Assembly (NCBI GenBank): GCA_011048995.1
Contig: DSCS01000048.1
Coordinates: forward strand, 1-42,330
DNA length: 42,330 bases
Direction: 5' to 3'
Source: Bacillota bacterium
GTDB taxonomy: Bacteria > Macinerneyibacteriota > Macinerneyibacteria > Macinerneyibacteriales > DSCS01
Shown here in pieces: positions 25,985 through 34,842 of the stretch. Below the pieces are notes generated by a model that was given only the letters and a program-made list of their open reading frames with translations, made no database searches and was not told where the DNA came from. The first letter of the stretch is position 1. The number at the start of each line of letters is the position of its first letter. The position numbers and the translations under genes are program-made.

Positions 25985-26751
25985 AGTCCCTCCTCAAAGT
26001 TCAGTCGCCTGTCCCGGAACGAGTCCATAAACGCTCTGGCTTCATCCACAAGACCGACATCCAAAACGGCTGTTGCAACATCAGTATCGGAATCCCTTAA
26101 AAGCTCTTCTCCCCGGGGAGAAAAACAAAAAGAGCCTCCGTTAAACGTCAACCCGCCGTCCCGGCCGGTCCGGTTCACGCCCAGGACATAAAAAGCATTC
26201 TCAATGCTTCTGGCTTGTCCTAAAAGACGCCAATGCTCGGCCCGGGATTGCGGCCAATTCGCAACGATAATCACTCCATGGGCGCCCCGACTCCGATAAA
26301 AACGAAACAGCTCGGGAAAACGCAGGTCATAGCAGACCGCTAAGCCGAATCGCATTCCTTCGATATCGACCAAAACAGGCTTTTCTCCCCTGTGAAAGAT
26401 CTTTTCTTCACCGGTCAGGGTAAAGAGGTGGATCTTCGAATATTCAACCCTTTGCTTTCCGTCCGGTCCGAGAACAATCATCGTATTCTTAACTTTGTCA
26501 TCCTGTCTTACCGCCAGAGAGCCGGGAATAAAAGCACACCTGCTTTCCCGTGCCAAATCTGAGGCCCATTGCAAGACTTTTTCGCTGTTCCCTGCCCGGC
26601 TGAAAACAGCATCTAACTCATATCCGGTGTTAAAAAGTTCCGGAGCCACATAAAGAGAAGCTTCCCTCCGGGACATTACATCCTCGATCTTCTTCATATT
26701 TCTCTCCAGCTGATTATAGGCTGTATTCAGCTGAAAAAGAGCCATTTTCAT
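25981..26751 (-). CDS. Nitrilase-superfamily carbon-nitrogen hydrolase (omega-amidase-like)
   Basis: 256 residues with the full catalytic set: E38 (YVAPELFNTGY), K106 (EYSKIHLF) and C140 (LAVCYDLRFPELFR). ANWPQSRAEHW and LGVNRTGRDG follow, as in YafV/NIT2 omega-amidases that hydrolyse alpha-ketoglutaramate and similar amides. The exact substrate is inferred from resemblance only. The start at 26751 has a GGGAGG site, and the gene is first in a long operon running to the sigma factor genes. Confidence 0.9.
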   Translation of the reverse strand: MKMALFQLNTAYNQLERNMKKIEDVMSRREASLYVAPELFNTGYELDAVFSRAGNSEKVLQWASDLARESRCAFIPGSLAVRQDDKVKNTMIVLGPDGKQRVEYSKIHLFTLTGEEKIFHRGEKPVLVDIEGMRFGLAVCYDLRFPELFRFYRSRGAHGVIIVANWPQSRAEHWRLLGQARSIENAFYVLGVNRTGRDGGLTFNGGSFCFSPRGEELLRDSDTDVATAVLDVGLVDEARAFMDSFRDRRLNFEEGL

Positions 26752-26781
26752 GGCAGCCTCCCTTATATCTCTTTATATTCG

Positions 26782-26810
26782 ATGATACTCATGCAAGCCT
26801 TTATTGTCAA
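26782..26810 (-). promoter_or_regulatory. Promoter for the nitrilase-to-anti-sigma operon
   Basis: Consensus TTGACA (26805-26810) and TATCAT (26782-26787) on the minus strand with a 17-nt spacer. It is back-to-back with the plus-strand promoter of the gamma-glutamyltransferase gene. Confidence 0.78.
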
Positions 26811-26831
26811 GAAAACAAATAATGTGAGCCC

Positions 26832-26859
26832 TTGACGGTTATTATTTTTTCGCTATCCT
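26832..26859 (+). promoter_or_regulatory. Promoter for the gamma-glutamyltransferase gene
   Basis: TTGACG (26832-26837) and TATCCT (26854-26859) with a 16-nt spacer, followed by an AAGGAGG ribosome binding site just before the ATG at 26888. Confidence 0.7.
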
Positions 26860-26887
26860 AAATAAAAAGCCAACTTAAGGAGGCCTT

Positions 26888-28495
26888 ATGAGATTCGACC
26901 CCTTTCGTTACCGCTATCCTTCGCAACGGACTTTAGTTTACGGCTCAAGAGGCATGGTGGCCACATCCACTCCCTTGGCCGCTCAGGCGGGACTTCGCAT
27001 TTTGACAGAAGGGGGAAATGCCGTTGATGCTGCTGTGGCCGCTGCAGCGGCTTTGACCGTTACAGAACCGACATCCAACGGCATCGGCGGAGATGCTTTT
27101 GCTCTTCTCTCCTTTCAGGGGAAACTCTACGGACTCAATGGAAGCGGGCCTTCTCCTGCCCTGCTGACTCCTGCCAAATTTGAAAAAAAAGAACCGGCGC
27201 AGATACCGGCTCATGGATGGCTTCCCGTCACCGTGCCGGGAATCCCTGCCACATGGGCCGAACTCGTCAGCCGTTTCGGCCGGCTTCCCCTCGCGCATGT
27301 CTTGGCTCCTGCAGCAGAATACGCAGAAAAAGGGTACCCTGTCTCCCCGGTCACAGCCCGTTTCTGGGCTAAAGCCGCCGATCGTTTCAAAGAGACTTTA
27401 AAAGGAAGCGAATATGCCCCCTGGTTCGAACTCTTCACACCCGGCGGGAAAGCCCCTGCGGCCGGAGAGACATGGTCCTCCTCTGACATGGGCGCAACAC
27501 TCAGAATCATCGGCGATACAGGGGCCCGCGCCTTTTATGACGGCCCTCTCGGCGAAGCCATCGAACAGTATGCCCTGAAAACCGGAGGGCTTCTGCGTCT
27601 TTCAGACCTTTCGGCCTTCAAACCTGAATGGGTGAAGCCTTTATTTGTCGAATATGGGGGGAAAAAAGTCTGGGAACTTCCGCCTAACGGACAGGGAATG
27701 GCGACGCTTTTAGCCCTGAATATCCTCAAAGAACTCCCGGAGACCCCCTTCGATTCCCCTCAATTTGTCCATCATACTTTGGAGGCGATGAAACTGGCTT
27801 TCAGCGATTGCATGGCTTATACGGCCGACCCCGTATTCATGCCCTTTTCTGTTGAAACATTGTTGTCCCGGGATTATGCCGCCTGCAGGGCCCGCCTCAT
27901 AGGAGAAGAAGCCCTGGAGCCTTTCCCCGGAAATCCCCCGAGAAGCGGCACAGTCTATCTGGCAGCTGCTGACGGGGAAGGAAACATGGTCTCTTATATT
28001 CAAAGCAATTACATGGGTTTCGGTTCGGGAATCGTCATCCCCGGAACAGGCATCGCCCTTCAAAACCGCGGGCACGGCTTTACTTTAGAAGAAGGACATC
28101 CCAACACATTAGCCCCCGGCAAGCGTCCTTATCACACCATTATTCCCGGTTTTCTCACAGAGACGGATAATACCCCTGTAGGCCCCTTCGGTGTCATGGG
28201 AGGTTTTATGCAGCCCCAGGGACATCTTCAGGTGGTGACATCTCTGCTCGACGGAAAGCTCAACCCCCAGGAAGCTCTTGACAAGCCCCGCTGGCAATGG
28301 ATAGAAGGAAAAAAAATAAGCTGTGAAGCTGCATTTGATCCCGAGACTCTTGAAAATCTTCAAAATCGAGGTCATGATATGGAGAGTGCGCCTGAAAGTT
28401 TTTTCGGCCGGGGTGAGATCATCTTGAGAACAAAGGAAGGGAGCTTATGCGGAGCCACTGATTTCAGATGCGACGGAGCGGTGGCCGCATGGTAA
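26888..28495 (+). CDS. Gamma-glutamyltransferase family protein
   Basis: 535 residues of the Ntn-hydrolase fold. GGNAVDAAVAAAAALTVTEP and NGIGGDAFALL are the N-terminal family motifs. The likely nucleophile after self-cleavage is T355 in RSGTVYLAAADGEGNMVS, followed by FGSGIVIPGTGIALQNRG. This subfamily resembles B. subtilis YwrD and lacks the TTH form of classical GGT. No signal peptide is seen, so a cytoplasmic site is likely, unlike periplasmic GGT. Substrate may be glutathione-like or other gamma-glutamyl amides. Confidence 0.92.
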   Translation: MRFDPFRYRYPSQRTLVYGSRGMVATSTPLAAQAGLRILTEGGNAVDAAVAAAAALTVTEPTSNGIGGDAFALLSFQGKLYGLNGSGPSPALLTPAKFEKKEPAQIPAHGWLPVTVPGIPATWAELVSRFGRLPLAHVLAPAAEYAEKGYPVSPVTARFWAKAADRFKETLKGSEYAPWFELFTPGGKAPAAGETWSSSDMGATLRIIGDTGARAFYDGPLGEAIEQYALKTGGLLRLSDLSAFKPEWVKPLFVEYGGKKVWELPPNGQGMATLLALNILKELPETPFDSPQFVHHTLEAMKLAFSDCMAYTADPVFMPFSVETLLSRDYAACRARLIGEEALEPFPGNPPRSGTVYLAAADGEGNMVSYIQSNYMGFGSGIVIPGTGIALQNRGHGFTLEEGHPNTLAPGKRPYHTIIPGFLTETDNTPVGPFGVMGGFMQPQGHLQVVTSLLDGKLNPQEALDKPRWQWIEGKKISCEAAFDPETLENLQNRGHDMESAPESFFGRGEIILRTKEGSLCGATDFRCDGAVAAW

Positions 28496-28496
28496 T

Positions 28497-29129
28497 ATGG
28501 AACAAACGAAAATTGAAGCTTACCGTTGTTTTCTGGAAGAAGCTTTCGCCTGGAAAAAGAAAGCCTCCGAACAGTTAAAAGGGCTGATCCATTGCACAAA
28601 AGGCTGTTCGCATTGCTGCCACGGCCTTTTTTATATCTCTTATCTGGACCTTCTTCTTCTGAGAGAAGGATTTCGCCGATTGCCGGCAGATACCCGGCAA
28701 GGAATCATTGAAAACGCCCGGGGAATCAAGAAAAAGATGAAAGAATTCTTCGGGATCGACCGTTTTAATCAGCTGGACGATCACCGCGAAGATATTTTTT
28801 ATAACAAATTCAAAGGCTTTCCCTGTCCGTTTCTCAATCCGGATACAGGAGAGTGCCGGATCTATGACGAGCGCCCCTATATCTGTCGTCTTCAGGGAAT
28901 CCCTTTCTACGACGGGAAAAATTGGGATAACGGCCCCTGTTGTGATTTCAATGCCTCTCTTCTTCCCCTGGAAAAGGATCCGGCGAATAAAACCCTTTTC
29001 TGTTTTGATGAAGACCGATTCTTTAAAAAAGAGCGGGCCCTTTTTATTCATCTAGGGCTTAAAGACAAAGTCGGAACCTATTTTTTCATTCCCGATTTTA
29101 TCGGATTTGAAGACCCCGATTCATATTGA
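28497..29129 (+). CDS. YkgJ-family cysteine-cluster protein
   Basis: 210 residues starting 1 nt after the GGT stop codon (TAATATG), so co-translated. It has the N-terminal cluster C33/C37/C40/C41 (CTKGCSHCC) and later FPCPFLNPDTGECRIYDERP followed by ICR, the pattern of the YkgJ/UPF0153 family thought to bind zinc or an iron-sulfur cluster. A further CC pair follows in NGPCCDF. Function is unknown; presence beside a gamma-glutamyltransferase is not a known fixed pairing. Confidence 0.85.
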   Translation: MEQTKIEAYRCFLEEAFAWKKKASEQLKGLIHCTKGCSHCCHGLFYISYLDLLLLREGFRRLPADTRQGIIENARGIKKKMKEFFGIDRFNQLDDHREDIFYNKFKGFPCPFLNPDTGECRIYDERPYICRLQGIPFYDGKNWDNGPCCDFNASLLPLEKDPANKTLFCFDEDRFFKKERALFIHLGLKDKVGTYFFIPDFIGFEDPDSY

Positions 29130-29158
29130 TGCTCAAATCTTAAATAAATCATCCCTTG

Positions 29159-30931
29159 TCATAGAGGCCAGAACAAAGGAAGCAGAAGAAGGCTGATTAT
29201 GACGATAATGATCTCTAACGGCAGCCCCATCCGGGCATAATCGGTAAAACGGTATCCTCCGGGCCCCATGACCAAAGTGTTGGATTGATGTCCGATGGGA
29301 GAAAGAAAGGCACTGGACCCTCCAATGGCCACAGCCATAAGAAAGGGATCGGGAGAAAAGCCCAAACCCCGTGCCACACTGACAGCAATAGGAGCCATTA
29401 AGACAACGGTCGCTGCATTATTAATAATGTCCGATAGGAACATAGTCACAACAAGAAGAATCCCCAATAACGCCCAAGCCGGTAAAGCCCCCTGTAAATG
29501 AAGAAGGGACGAGGCAATCGTCTCGGAACCTCCGCTGGTTTCCAAAGCTGTCCCTACAGGGATCATAGCTCCCAGTAAGATAATAATCGGCCAATCGATG
29601 CCGGAATACATCTCTTCAACAGGCAAAACTTTGGCTAAGATCATGAGAACAGCCGCTATCGGAAACGCCATTTGCACCGGAAGCAACCCTGTGACCACAG
29701 ACAAGACAGAGAGGGCGAAGATCCCCAGGGCCAGCGGGATCTTTTTCTGATAGCCGATCCGCAACCCCCGTTGGGCCAATGGGAGGCACGAGATGGTCTT
29801 GATGGCATTCATCAGGCTCTCCTCCCGGCCCTGAAGCAAAAGGACATCTCCTTTTTTGAAACGTGTTGTCATCAGCCGTGTTCTAACGTGTCCTCCGGGA
29901 CGGGCCAGGGCCAAAAGGCTGAAACCGTACCGGGAGCGAAGCTTCAAATCTGCTGCCGAATGGCCGATAAGGGAAGATCCCGGCATCACGACAACCTCCA
30001 TGGTTGCCAGGTAATCCGCCTTTTTGGCGTCTTTCCTTATTTTACGATACCCTTCCGGCCTCACTCCGGTATCATCAATAAAAGCGGCCAGGTCATGAGC
30101 ATCGACCCGTAATTTCACAATGTCACCGCTTTTGAATAACTCCTTTGTATCCGGCGCGCGCAAGGTCTTCTCTTTGCGTATAATACTCTCCAAGTGGACT
30201 TTGGCATCCGTGACGGAGCTGATCTCGTTGACGGCAACCCCTTTCAGTTTTGAGCGGGAAAAAACTTTGACTTCCGTGATGTAATTGTCCACACGGAAAA
30301 GATTCTCTGACGATTGTGAAGAGGTCCGTTTAGGGAGAAAACGCCATCCGATGAGTGAGATAAAAATAATTCCCGCTAAAGCGATGACACCCCCCACCGG
30401 TGAAAAATCAAACATTCCGAAGGGGCGGCCCAACTCCTCGGCCCTGAAGGCTGATACGATAATATTCGGCGGGGTCCCGATAAGAGTCGTCATTCCCCCC
30501 AAAAGGGATGAAAAAGAGATGGGCATCAAAATATAAGAGGGAGATTTCCCGGCCTTTTTTGCAAGCAAAATCGCAATAGGCATCATAATCGCCAAGGAAG
30601 CCACATTATTCATAAAAGCGGACAGGACTCCCACAAGAAAACAGAGCACAATAACCTGAAGGAAAAAACTCTTGCCGATATTCATCACCATATTTCCCAA
30701 TAGGTCCACCAACCCCGACTGTTCAAGGGCCTTGCCGATGATAAGAACCGCCGCCACAGTGATAACAGCCGGATGCCCGAACCCGGAGAAGGCCTCCAGC
30801 GGATCGATCAGGCCGGTCAATGTTAAAATAAACAGGGCGATGAGGGCCACAAGGTCATGTCGAATCTTTCCCCAGATAAAAAGAAAAAGAGTTACACCCA
30901 AAGTGGCAAAGACAATCGATTGCTGCATCAT
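29159..30931 (-). CDS. SLC13-family permease with two TrkA-C (RCK_C) domains
   Basis: 590 residues. Two blocks of hydrophobic segments (about 5-195 and 395-590) flank a soluble middle with two TrkA-C-like domains. Each block has the SLC13/ArsB-type re-entrant pattern: MNNVASLAIMMPIAI and GTPPNIIVSA in the first, IINNAATVVLMAPIAVSVA and GHQSNTLVMGPGGY in the second. Such proteins import dicarboxylates, sulfate or other anions with Na+; the substrate here is not known. The TrkA-C domains probably bind a ligand and gate transport. Convergent with the ykgJ-like gene. Confidence 0.88.
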   Translation of the reverse strand: MMQQSIVFATLGVTLFLFIWGKIRHDLVALIALFILTLTGLIDPLEAFSGFGHPAVITVAAVLIIGKALEQSGLVDLLGNMVMNIGKSFFLQVIVLCFLVGVLSAFMNNVASLAIMMPIAILLAKKAGKSPSYILMPISFSSLLGGMTTLIGTPPNIIVSAFRAEELGRPFGMFDFSPVGGVIALAGIIFISLIGWRFLPKRTSSQSSENLFRVDNYITEVKVFSRSKLKGVAVNEISSVTDAKVHLESIIRKEKTLRAPDTKELFKSGDIVKLRVDAHDLAAFIDDTGVRPEGYRKIRKDAKKADYLATMEVVVMPGSSLIGHSAADLKLRSRYGFSLLALARPGGHVRTRLMTTRFKKGDVLLLQGREESLMNAIKTISCLPLAQRGLRIGYQKKIPLALGIFALSVLSVVTGLLPVQMAFPIAAVLMILAKVLPVEEMYSGIDWPIIILLGAMIPVGTALETSGGSETIASSLLHLQGALPAWALLGILLVVTMFLSDIINNAATVVLMAPIAVSVARGLGFSPDPFLMAVAIGGSSAFLSPIGHQSNTLVMGPGGYRFTDYARMGLPLEIIIVIISLLLLPLFWPL

Positions 30932-31131
30932 ATCCTCCTGTTATTCAACACTCTGTCGAAGTATAATCGAACATGGGCAAAAAAAAAGATAAAATTCTGA
31001 AAATGCAGGAGCCCGATGACACTATTAATCCGGATAAGGGTTAAAAAAACTCGACTAAAATGCAGCGGAATGCAAAATAGTTTTAACTAAAATACAATCC
31101 CGTGCAAAAAAGTCATGTTTCATAATCAATG

Positions 31132-31353
31132 TTAAAGATCCAGCCCGTTAAGGTAATCACGCAGCTTCATAGCCTCCTCTTTGGTCAGGGTGATGCCCTT
31201 GCTCATCTTTGCATGGTCCGGGTCCCACTCTCTCAAATCATATTTGGGCTCACGGCCATTCCAACTCACCAGATTCAGTTCCTTGGTCCAGCCCTTGTTG
31301 GACTCCGATAAAACTCCTATTTCTTTCACGATCTCCACAGTAATATCAGCCAT
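31132..31353 (-). CDS. YdbC-family PC4-like single-stranded-DNA-binding protein
   Basis: 73 residues matching the YdbC/PC4 pattern: VLSESNKGWTKELNLVSWN, then PKYDLREWDPDHAKMSKG, then GITLTKEEAMKLRDYL. Members form dimers that bind single-stranded DNA non-specifically, like the eukaryotic coactivator PC4. It starts with an AAGGAGG site 33 nt after mgtE and is probably read from the same transcript. Its role in this cell is unknown. Confidence 0.85.
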   Translation of the reverse strand: MADITVEIVKEIGVLSESNKGWTKELNLVSWNGREPKYDLREWDPDHAKMSKGITLTKEEAMKLRDYLNGLDL

Positions 31354-31386
31354 TCAACCTCCTTAGATTATTGTTATTTATTAGGG

Positions 31387-32724
31387 CTAAAGTAATACAG
31401 CTGAAGCAATAGAAAAATAAATCAGCAGTCCGAGAATATCCATGATAGTGGAAATAAGAGGTCCGCTGGCCATGGCCGGGTCCATGCGTAGTTTTCCTAA
31501 AACAAAAGGGAGAGACATTCCTATGAGATTAGCCACAAGAACGATACACAGCATAGTCGCGGCCAAAACAAACCCTATCATATAATCTCCCCTGAAGAAT
31601 CCTAAGAGTGAGCTGAGCCCTCCCATTGCTATTCCAAGCAGTAAGCCCACACGCAGTTCTTTCAACAATGTGACGAACCATTCTTTCATTTCTATATCCC
31701 CTGTCACCAGGGCACGTATCATCAAAGTGGCAGATTGAGACCCGACATTGCCGCCGCTGTCAATTAAAAGAGGGATAAAAGCAGCCAATATGACGATTTT
31801 TGAAATCACATCTTCGTACAGAGCAATAACGCCCGAAGAAAAGAGATTGACTACAATAAGAGCAATCAGCCAGACAACACGTTTTCTTGTCAAAAGAAAA
31901 ACACCGGCATTATGGTAGCTAACCCCAAGAGGTTCAACCGACGCCCCCTTTTGAATATCTTCCGTTGTCTCATCTTCAGCAATATCCAAAATATCATCAA
32001 TCGTAACAATACCAAGGAGAACCCCTTCAGAATCAACGACAGGAAGAGCAACTAAGTCGTACTGCTTGATGATAGACACCGCTTTCTCCTGATCATCAAA
32101 AGCAGAAAGAACCCCAAAAGATGTATGCATTATATCTTTAATGACTCGATCGGGTTCACACAGAATCACTTCCCGAAGCTTGACTGTTCCAAGAAGGTGT
32201 TTCCCTTTATCAACAACATAAATAATATTAATAGTTTCACTATCTTTACCGACACGCCTGATATGTTTGATGACTTCAGAGATTTTTAAATGTTCAGAAA
32301 CAGAAACATAGTCGGGTGTCATCAAACGCCCGACGCTTTCTTCGGGATACCCTAAAAGATGCCAAGCCTCCTTAAGATCTTCCGGACTAAGAAGATCCAT
32401 CAGTTTACGAGTCATCTCAGCAGGAAGTTCCTCAAGGAGCAGTGTTCTGTCATCCGGGTTAAGATTGGAAAGGAGCTCACTGGTTTCCTGATGAGATAGT
32501 TCAAACAACAGTGATTTTTGATCCTGAGGCTCCAGATAAGAAAATACCATGGCCTTGAATTTGCGTGGAAGGGAGCGGAAGAGAAGAATTCGGCTGTGAC
32601 TATCCAGCTCAAGAAGCAAATCGGCCACATCCGCTTCATGCCACTCTTTCAAAATCTCCTGAAGAGCGGCCCACTTGTTTAAATTAATCAATTCAATGAT
32701 ATTCTTTTTTTCCGTATTCTTCAT
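31387..32724 (-). CDS. mgtE: Magnesium transporter MgtE
   Basis: 445 residues in the standard order: an N-terminal helical MgtE_N domain (about 1-125), two CBS domains (about 130-255, LMTPDYVSVSEHL and VVDSEGVLLGIVTIDDIL), a connecting helix, and a C-terminal five-helix channel (about 280-445) with DSGGNVGSQSATLMIRAL lining the pore. It mediates Mg2+ entry, closing when magnesium binds the CBS and N domains. Its promoter lies just upstream. The leader is too short for an M-box riboswitch. Confidence 0.96.
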   Translation of the reverse strand: MKNTEKKNIIELINLNKWAALQEILKEWHEADVADLLLELDSHSRILLFRSLPRKFKAMVFSYLEPQDQKSLLFELSHQETSELLSNLNPDDRTLLLEELPAEMTRKLMDLLSPEDLKEAWHLLGYPEESVGRLMTPDYVSVSEHLKISEVIKHIRRVGKDSETINIIYVVDKGKHLLGTVKLREVILCEPDRVIKDIMHTSFGVLSAFDDQEKAVSIIKQYDLVALPVVDSEGVLLGIVTIDDILDIAEDETTEDIQKGASVEPLGVSYHNAGVFLLTRKRVVWLIALIVVNLFSSGVIALYEDVISKIVILAAFIPLLIDSGGNVGSQSATLMIRALVTGDIEMKEWFVTLLKELRVGLLLGIAMGGLSSLLGFFRGDYMIGFVLAATMLCIVLVANLIGMSLPFVLGKLRMDPAMASGPLISTIMDILGLLIYFSIASAVLL

Positions 32725-32743
32725 AAATCTTCTTTCTTTTCAA

Positions 32744-32771
32744 ATAATAACAAAATAGAGAAAGCCGTCAA
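32744..32771 (-). promoter_or_regulatory. Promoter for mgtE-ydbC
   Basis: TTGACG (32766-32771) and TATTAT (32744-32749) on the minus strand with a 16-nt spacer, about 20 nt before the start. Confidence 0.7.
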
Positions 32772-32885
32772 TACTCTATTGTTTACCTCAAAGATAAAAA
32801 GACAACTGTATTTCTCAGCCCATGGCAAAAGGGTTTCCCTTGATTAAATTTATAGAAAATCCGCGCAAGATAGAACAATCAGATT

Positions 32886-33803
32886 TTAACCGCAATAGAT
32901 ATTTTCATTATGCCAATTTAAAAACTCTTCTGAAGGGTATTCTTCACGGTGCTCAGGCAGAACTGATAATTTTCTGCCGTGCAGAGCATAATAATCTCTT
33001 CCGTTTTCATACTCCTCTTTGATCCTGCGGCTCACATTAATCGTATGGGACCGATCAACAGTCAGATAGCCCTTGTCAAAAAGGATATGAAGATCAGAAC
33101 GTAACAGTAATCCGTTTTTGACTTCATGCTGTCCCGCCAGAGAGACGGGTTTAATATGAGCCGCTTCCAAAACCGGCAGAGTCTTCTCCCCGGTCATGGC
33201 ACATCGTCTCTTATATGCATCCGTTACTAAAATCCGGAAAGCCCCCTGTCCCAACCGCCGTTTGGCCTCGTAGGACACAAAAGCAACATCAGCTCCGATA
33301 TTTTCTTTTTCGGGAATCATGGATGATCCTAAACGGTCAAAGACAGCTCTCCATATCAACTGACCCTCCTCTTCTTGACTCTCATAACCTTTTCCTGAAA
33401 CAATGCTTTTGTTCCATATGCCCCGTACCGGAATCCAAAGTTCCTTGGGAAAAAAGAATGGCTCAACAAGTATCGTGCAGCCTATAACAGGATCTCTCTC
33501 CTTTGTTTTTCTTTTTTTGTGAATAGCTTTCCGGAGTTCATCCAATGATGTTACCCCGTTCTTCTCCCCGAAGCTTTCCCAGGCGAGGCTCAGGGGAAGA
33601 GCTGTATGGCGGGCAAAAAAACCTCCTCCTGCGATATAATCCAAAGGGCTGTGAAGTTTAAAAAGAAAAAGGTCATAAGGTTTGATATTGTGGACTTGTT
33701 GGAATTTCCCGGGCCGCCAAAAATTGACTTCATCAGGTCTTTTTTCGGAAAGAAAATCATACCATCGATTATCAGTGACTCCCACATAGAAACGGCTCAT
33801 CAT
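32886..33803 (-). CDS. HNH endonuclease with N-terminal EVE/PUA-like domain
   Basis: 305 residues. The N-terminal half starts YVGVTDNRWYDFL and has VNFWRPG, FLFKLHSP and YIAGGGFFAR, a pattern similar to EVE/ASCH-type base-recognition folds (fold assignment is inference). The C-terminal half is an HNH_2-type nuclease with H216 (EAAHIKP), N230 (EVKNGLLL) and H239 (DLHILFDKGYL). This combination occurs in stand-alone, modification-dependent restriction-like proteins of unknown target. No methyltransferase of the DNA type is adjacent; the nearby methyltransferase gene is small-molecule-like. Start at 33803 follows GAGGGGAG. Confidence 0.82.
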   Translation of the reverse strand: MMSRFYVGVTDNRWYDFLSEKRPDEVNFWRPGKFQQVHNIKPYDLFLFKLHSPLDYIAGGGFFARHTALPLSLAWESFGEKNGVTSLDELRKAIHKKRKTKERDPVIGCTILVEPFFFPKELWIPVRGIWNKSIVSGKGYESQEEEGQLIWRAVFDRLGSSMIPEKENIGADVAFVSYEAKRRLGQGAFRILVTDAYKRRCAMTGEKTLPVLEAAHIKPVSLAGQHEVKNGLLLRSDLHILFDKGYLTVDRSHTINVSRRIKEEYENGRDYYALHGRKLSVLPEHREEYPSEEFLNWHNENIYCG

Positions 33804-33824
33804 CCGCTCCCCTCTTCTTGAGTC

Positions 33825-34094
33825 CTACAGCCCGCACACATTGGAAAGAGTAAGCGTCAAAGAAAAGGCCCCCTCTTTGCGTGCCGCCCGGGTCAAAACC
33901 CTTATCCCCTCGAAGACCGCTTCCTCTTCCCCGGTAAAGCAGGTGCTCATGGGGCCGTATTCCACGGTGAGCCCGGGCACCTCGGAAAGAGCATTGATGG
34001 CTTGAATAATGACGGCATTATACTCCTTCTCCCCCAAGGGGTAAAGGGCCGCCTGGCAGGATAGCTTCCCTTTACATCTTTTTCCAGATCCCAC
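33825..34094 (-). CDS. YkoF-like thiamine/HMP-binding domain protein
   Basis: 89 residues starting with GTG at 34094, supported by AGGAGG 8 nt upstream. The start lies inside the end of the methyltransferase gene (23-nt overlap), so translation is coupled. LSCQAALYPLG, EYGPMSTCFTGEEEAVFEGI and the final TLTLSNVCG resemble one ferredoxin-like YkoF repeat. In Bacillus, YkoF carries two repeats and binds thiamine or its pyrimidine precursor; the related MTH1187/COG0011 fold is an alternative. No thiamine transporter genes are adjacent. Confidence 0.6.
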   Translation of the reverse strand: MGSGKRCKGKLSCQAALYPLGEKEYNAVIIQAINALSEVPGLTVEYGPMSTCFTGEEEAVFEGIRVLTRAARKEGAFSLTLTLSNVCGL

Positions 34095-34764
34095 AGAGAA
34101 AACCTCCTTCTCTTTTTCTATCCTTTACACCCTCTTGTTCGAGCCTTAAGGCTTCCTCTTGCTGTTTTGGGTCAAAACCGGGCCCGAAATGGAGGCCTGA
34201 AAAATATTCCCCTTTAATTCCCGGAAGGAGCTCCATGAGCTCTTCGGGAGTGAAAAAGTGCGCCCCTTCAAAGACACTGTTCTGGTCTCTCCGCGCACTT
34301 TCTTCATAAAGGCGGGCCCAGGGACTTTCTTTTCCGATCACGGCGATGACAAGACGGCCCCCTTTCTTCACAAGGTTCCAGGCTTTCAGAGCTGTATTAC
34401 GGGGATCTTTTAAAAACTCAAAAGCCGTTACAGAATAAACAAGATCGAAAGATTCCTCTTCCAAAGAGAGTTCCTCGAGTGATGCGTGAATCCAATGAAC
34501 AGGAAGATGTAAATTATCACTTTTTTCCCGGGCCGCTTTCAGCATGGGCACCGAGATATCCACTCCGGTGATATCACAGCCCATCTGCGCGAGAAAAAGC
34601 GAAAAATGTCCGGTCCCGCATCCCAGGTCGAGGACTTTTTCGCCCCGTTGCGGCGCGGCACATTGAAGGAAAAGTTTTTTTTCAACTTCATCCACCAGAG
34701 TCCCCAGAGGCGTCTGAAACCAGCTGTCGTAGGAGAGGGCTGCTTTCTCATCGAAAAAAGACAT
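34072..34764 (-). CDS. Class I SAM-dependent methyltransferase
   Basis: 230 residues of the Rossmann methyltransferase fold. Motif I is VLDLGCGTGHFSLF (about 44-57), followed by ITGVDISVPMLKAA, a DLVYSVTAFEFLKDP motif, and LKKGGRLVIAVI-like post-motif (as VKKGGRLVIAVI). It looks like a small-molecule methyltransferase of the UbiE/BioC type, with no target-recognition domain for DNA. The substrate is unknown. It overlaps the YkoF-like gene at its 3' end and lies 78 nt after the lipoprotein gene. Confidence 0.85.
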   Translation of the reverse strand: MSFFDEKAALSYDSWFQTPLGTLVDEVEKKLFLQCAAPQRGEKVLDLGCGTGHFSLFLAQMGCDITGVDISVPMLKAAREKSDNLHLPVHWIHASLEELSLEEESFDLVYSVTAFEFLKDPRNTALKAWNLVKKGGRLVIAVIGKESPWARLYEESARRDQNSVFEGAHFFTPEELMELLPGIKGEYFSGLHFGPGFDPKQQEEALRLEQEGVKDRKREGGFLCGIWKKM

Positions 34765-34842
34765 ATTTTCTCACCCCCCGGTGGACATGACCAAAAAGAT
34801 TTTCTTACTCCCCCACGTCACCAATTGCAGATGCTCCTTTTT

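Noticed and set aside
30973-31044. Short plus-strand ORF, 23 codons, starting MGKKKDKILKM
   Set aside because: No ribosome binding site and no partner; it could be a remnant, but nothing supports expression. The 200-nt gap 30932-31131 holds no other clear feature.
32829-32845. Possible terminator after the HNH gene (AAGGG-AAA-CCCTT)
   Set aside because: The stem is five base pairs with a short loop and no proper T run.
32725-32885. M-box or other riboswitch before mgtE
   Set aside because: The promoter lies about 20 nt before the start codon, leaving no room for a structured leader.
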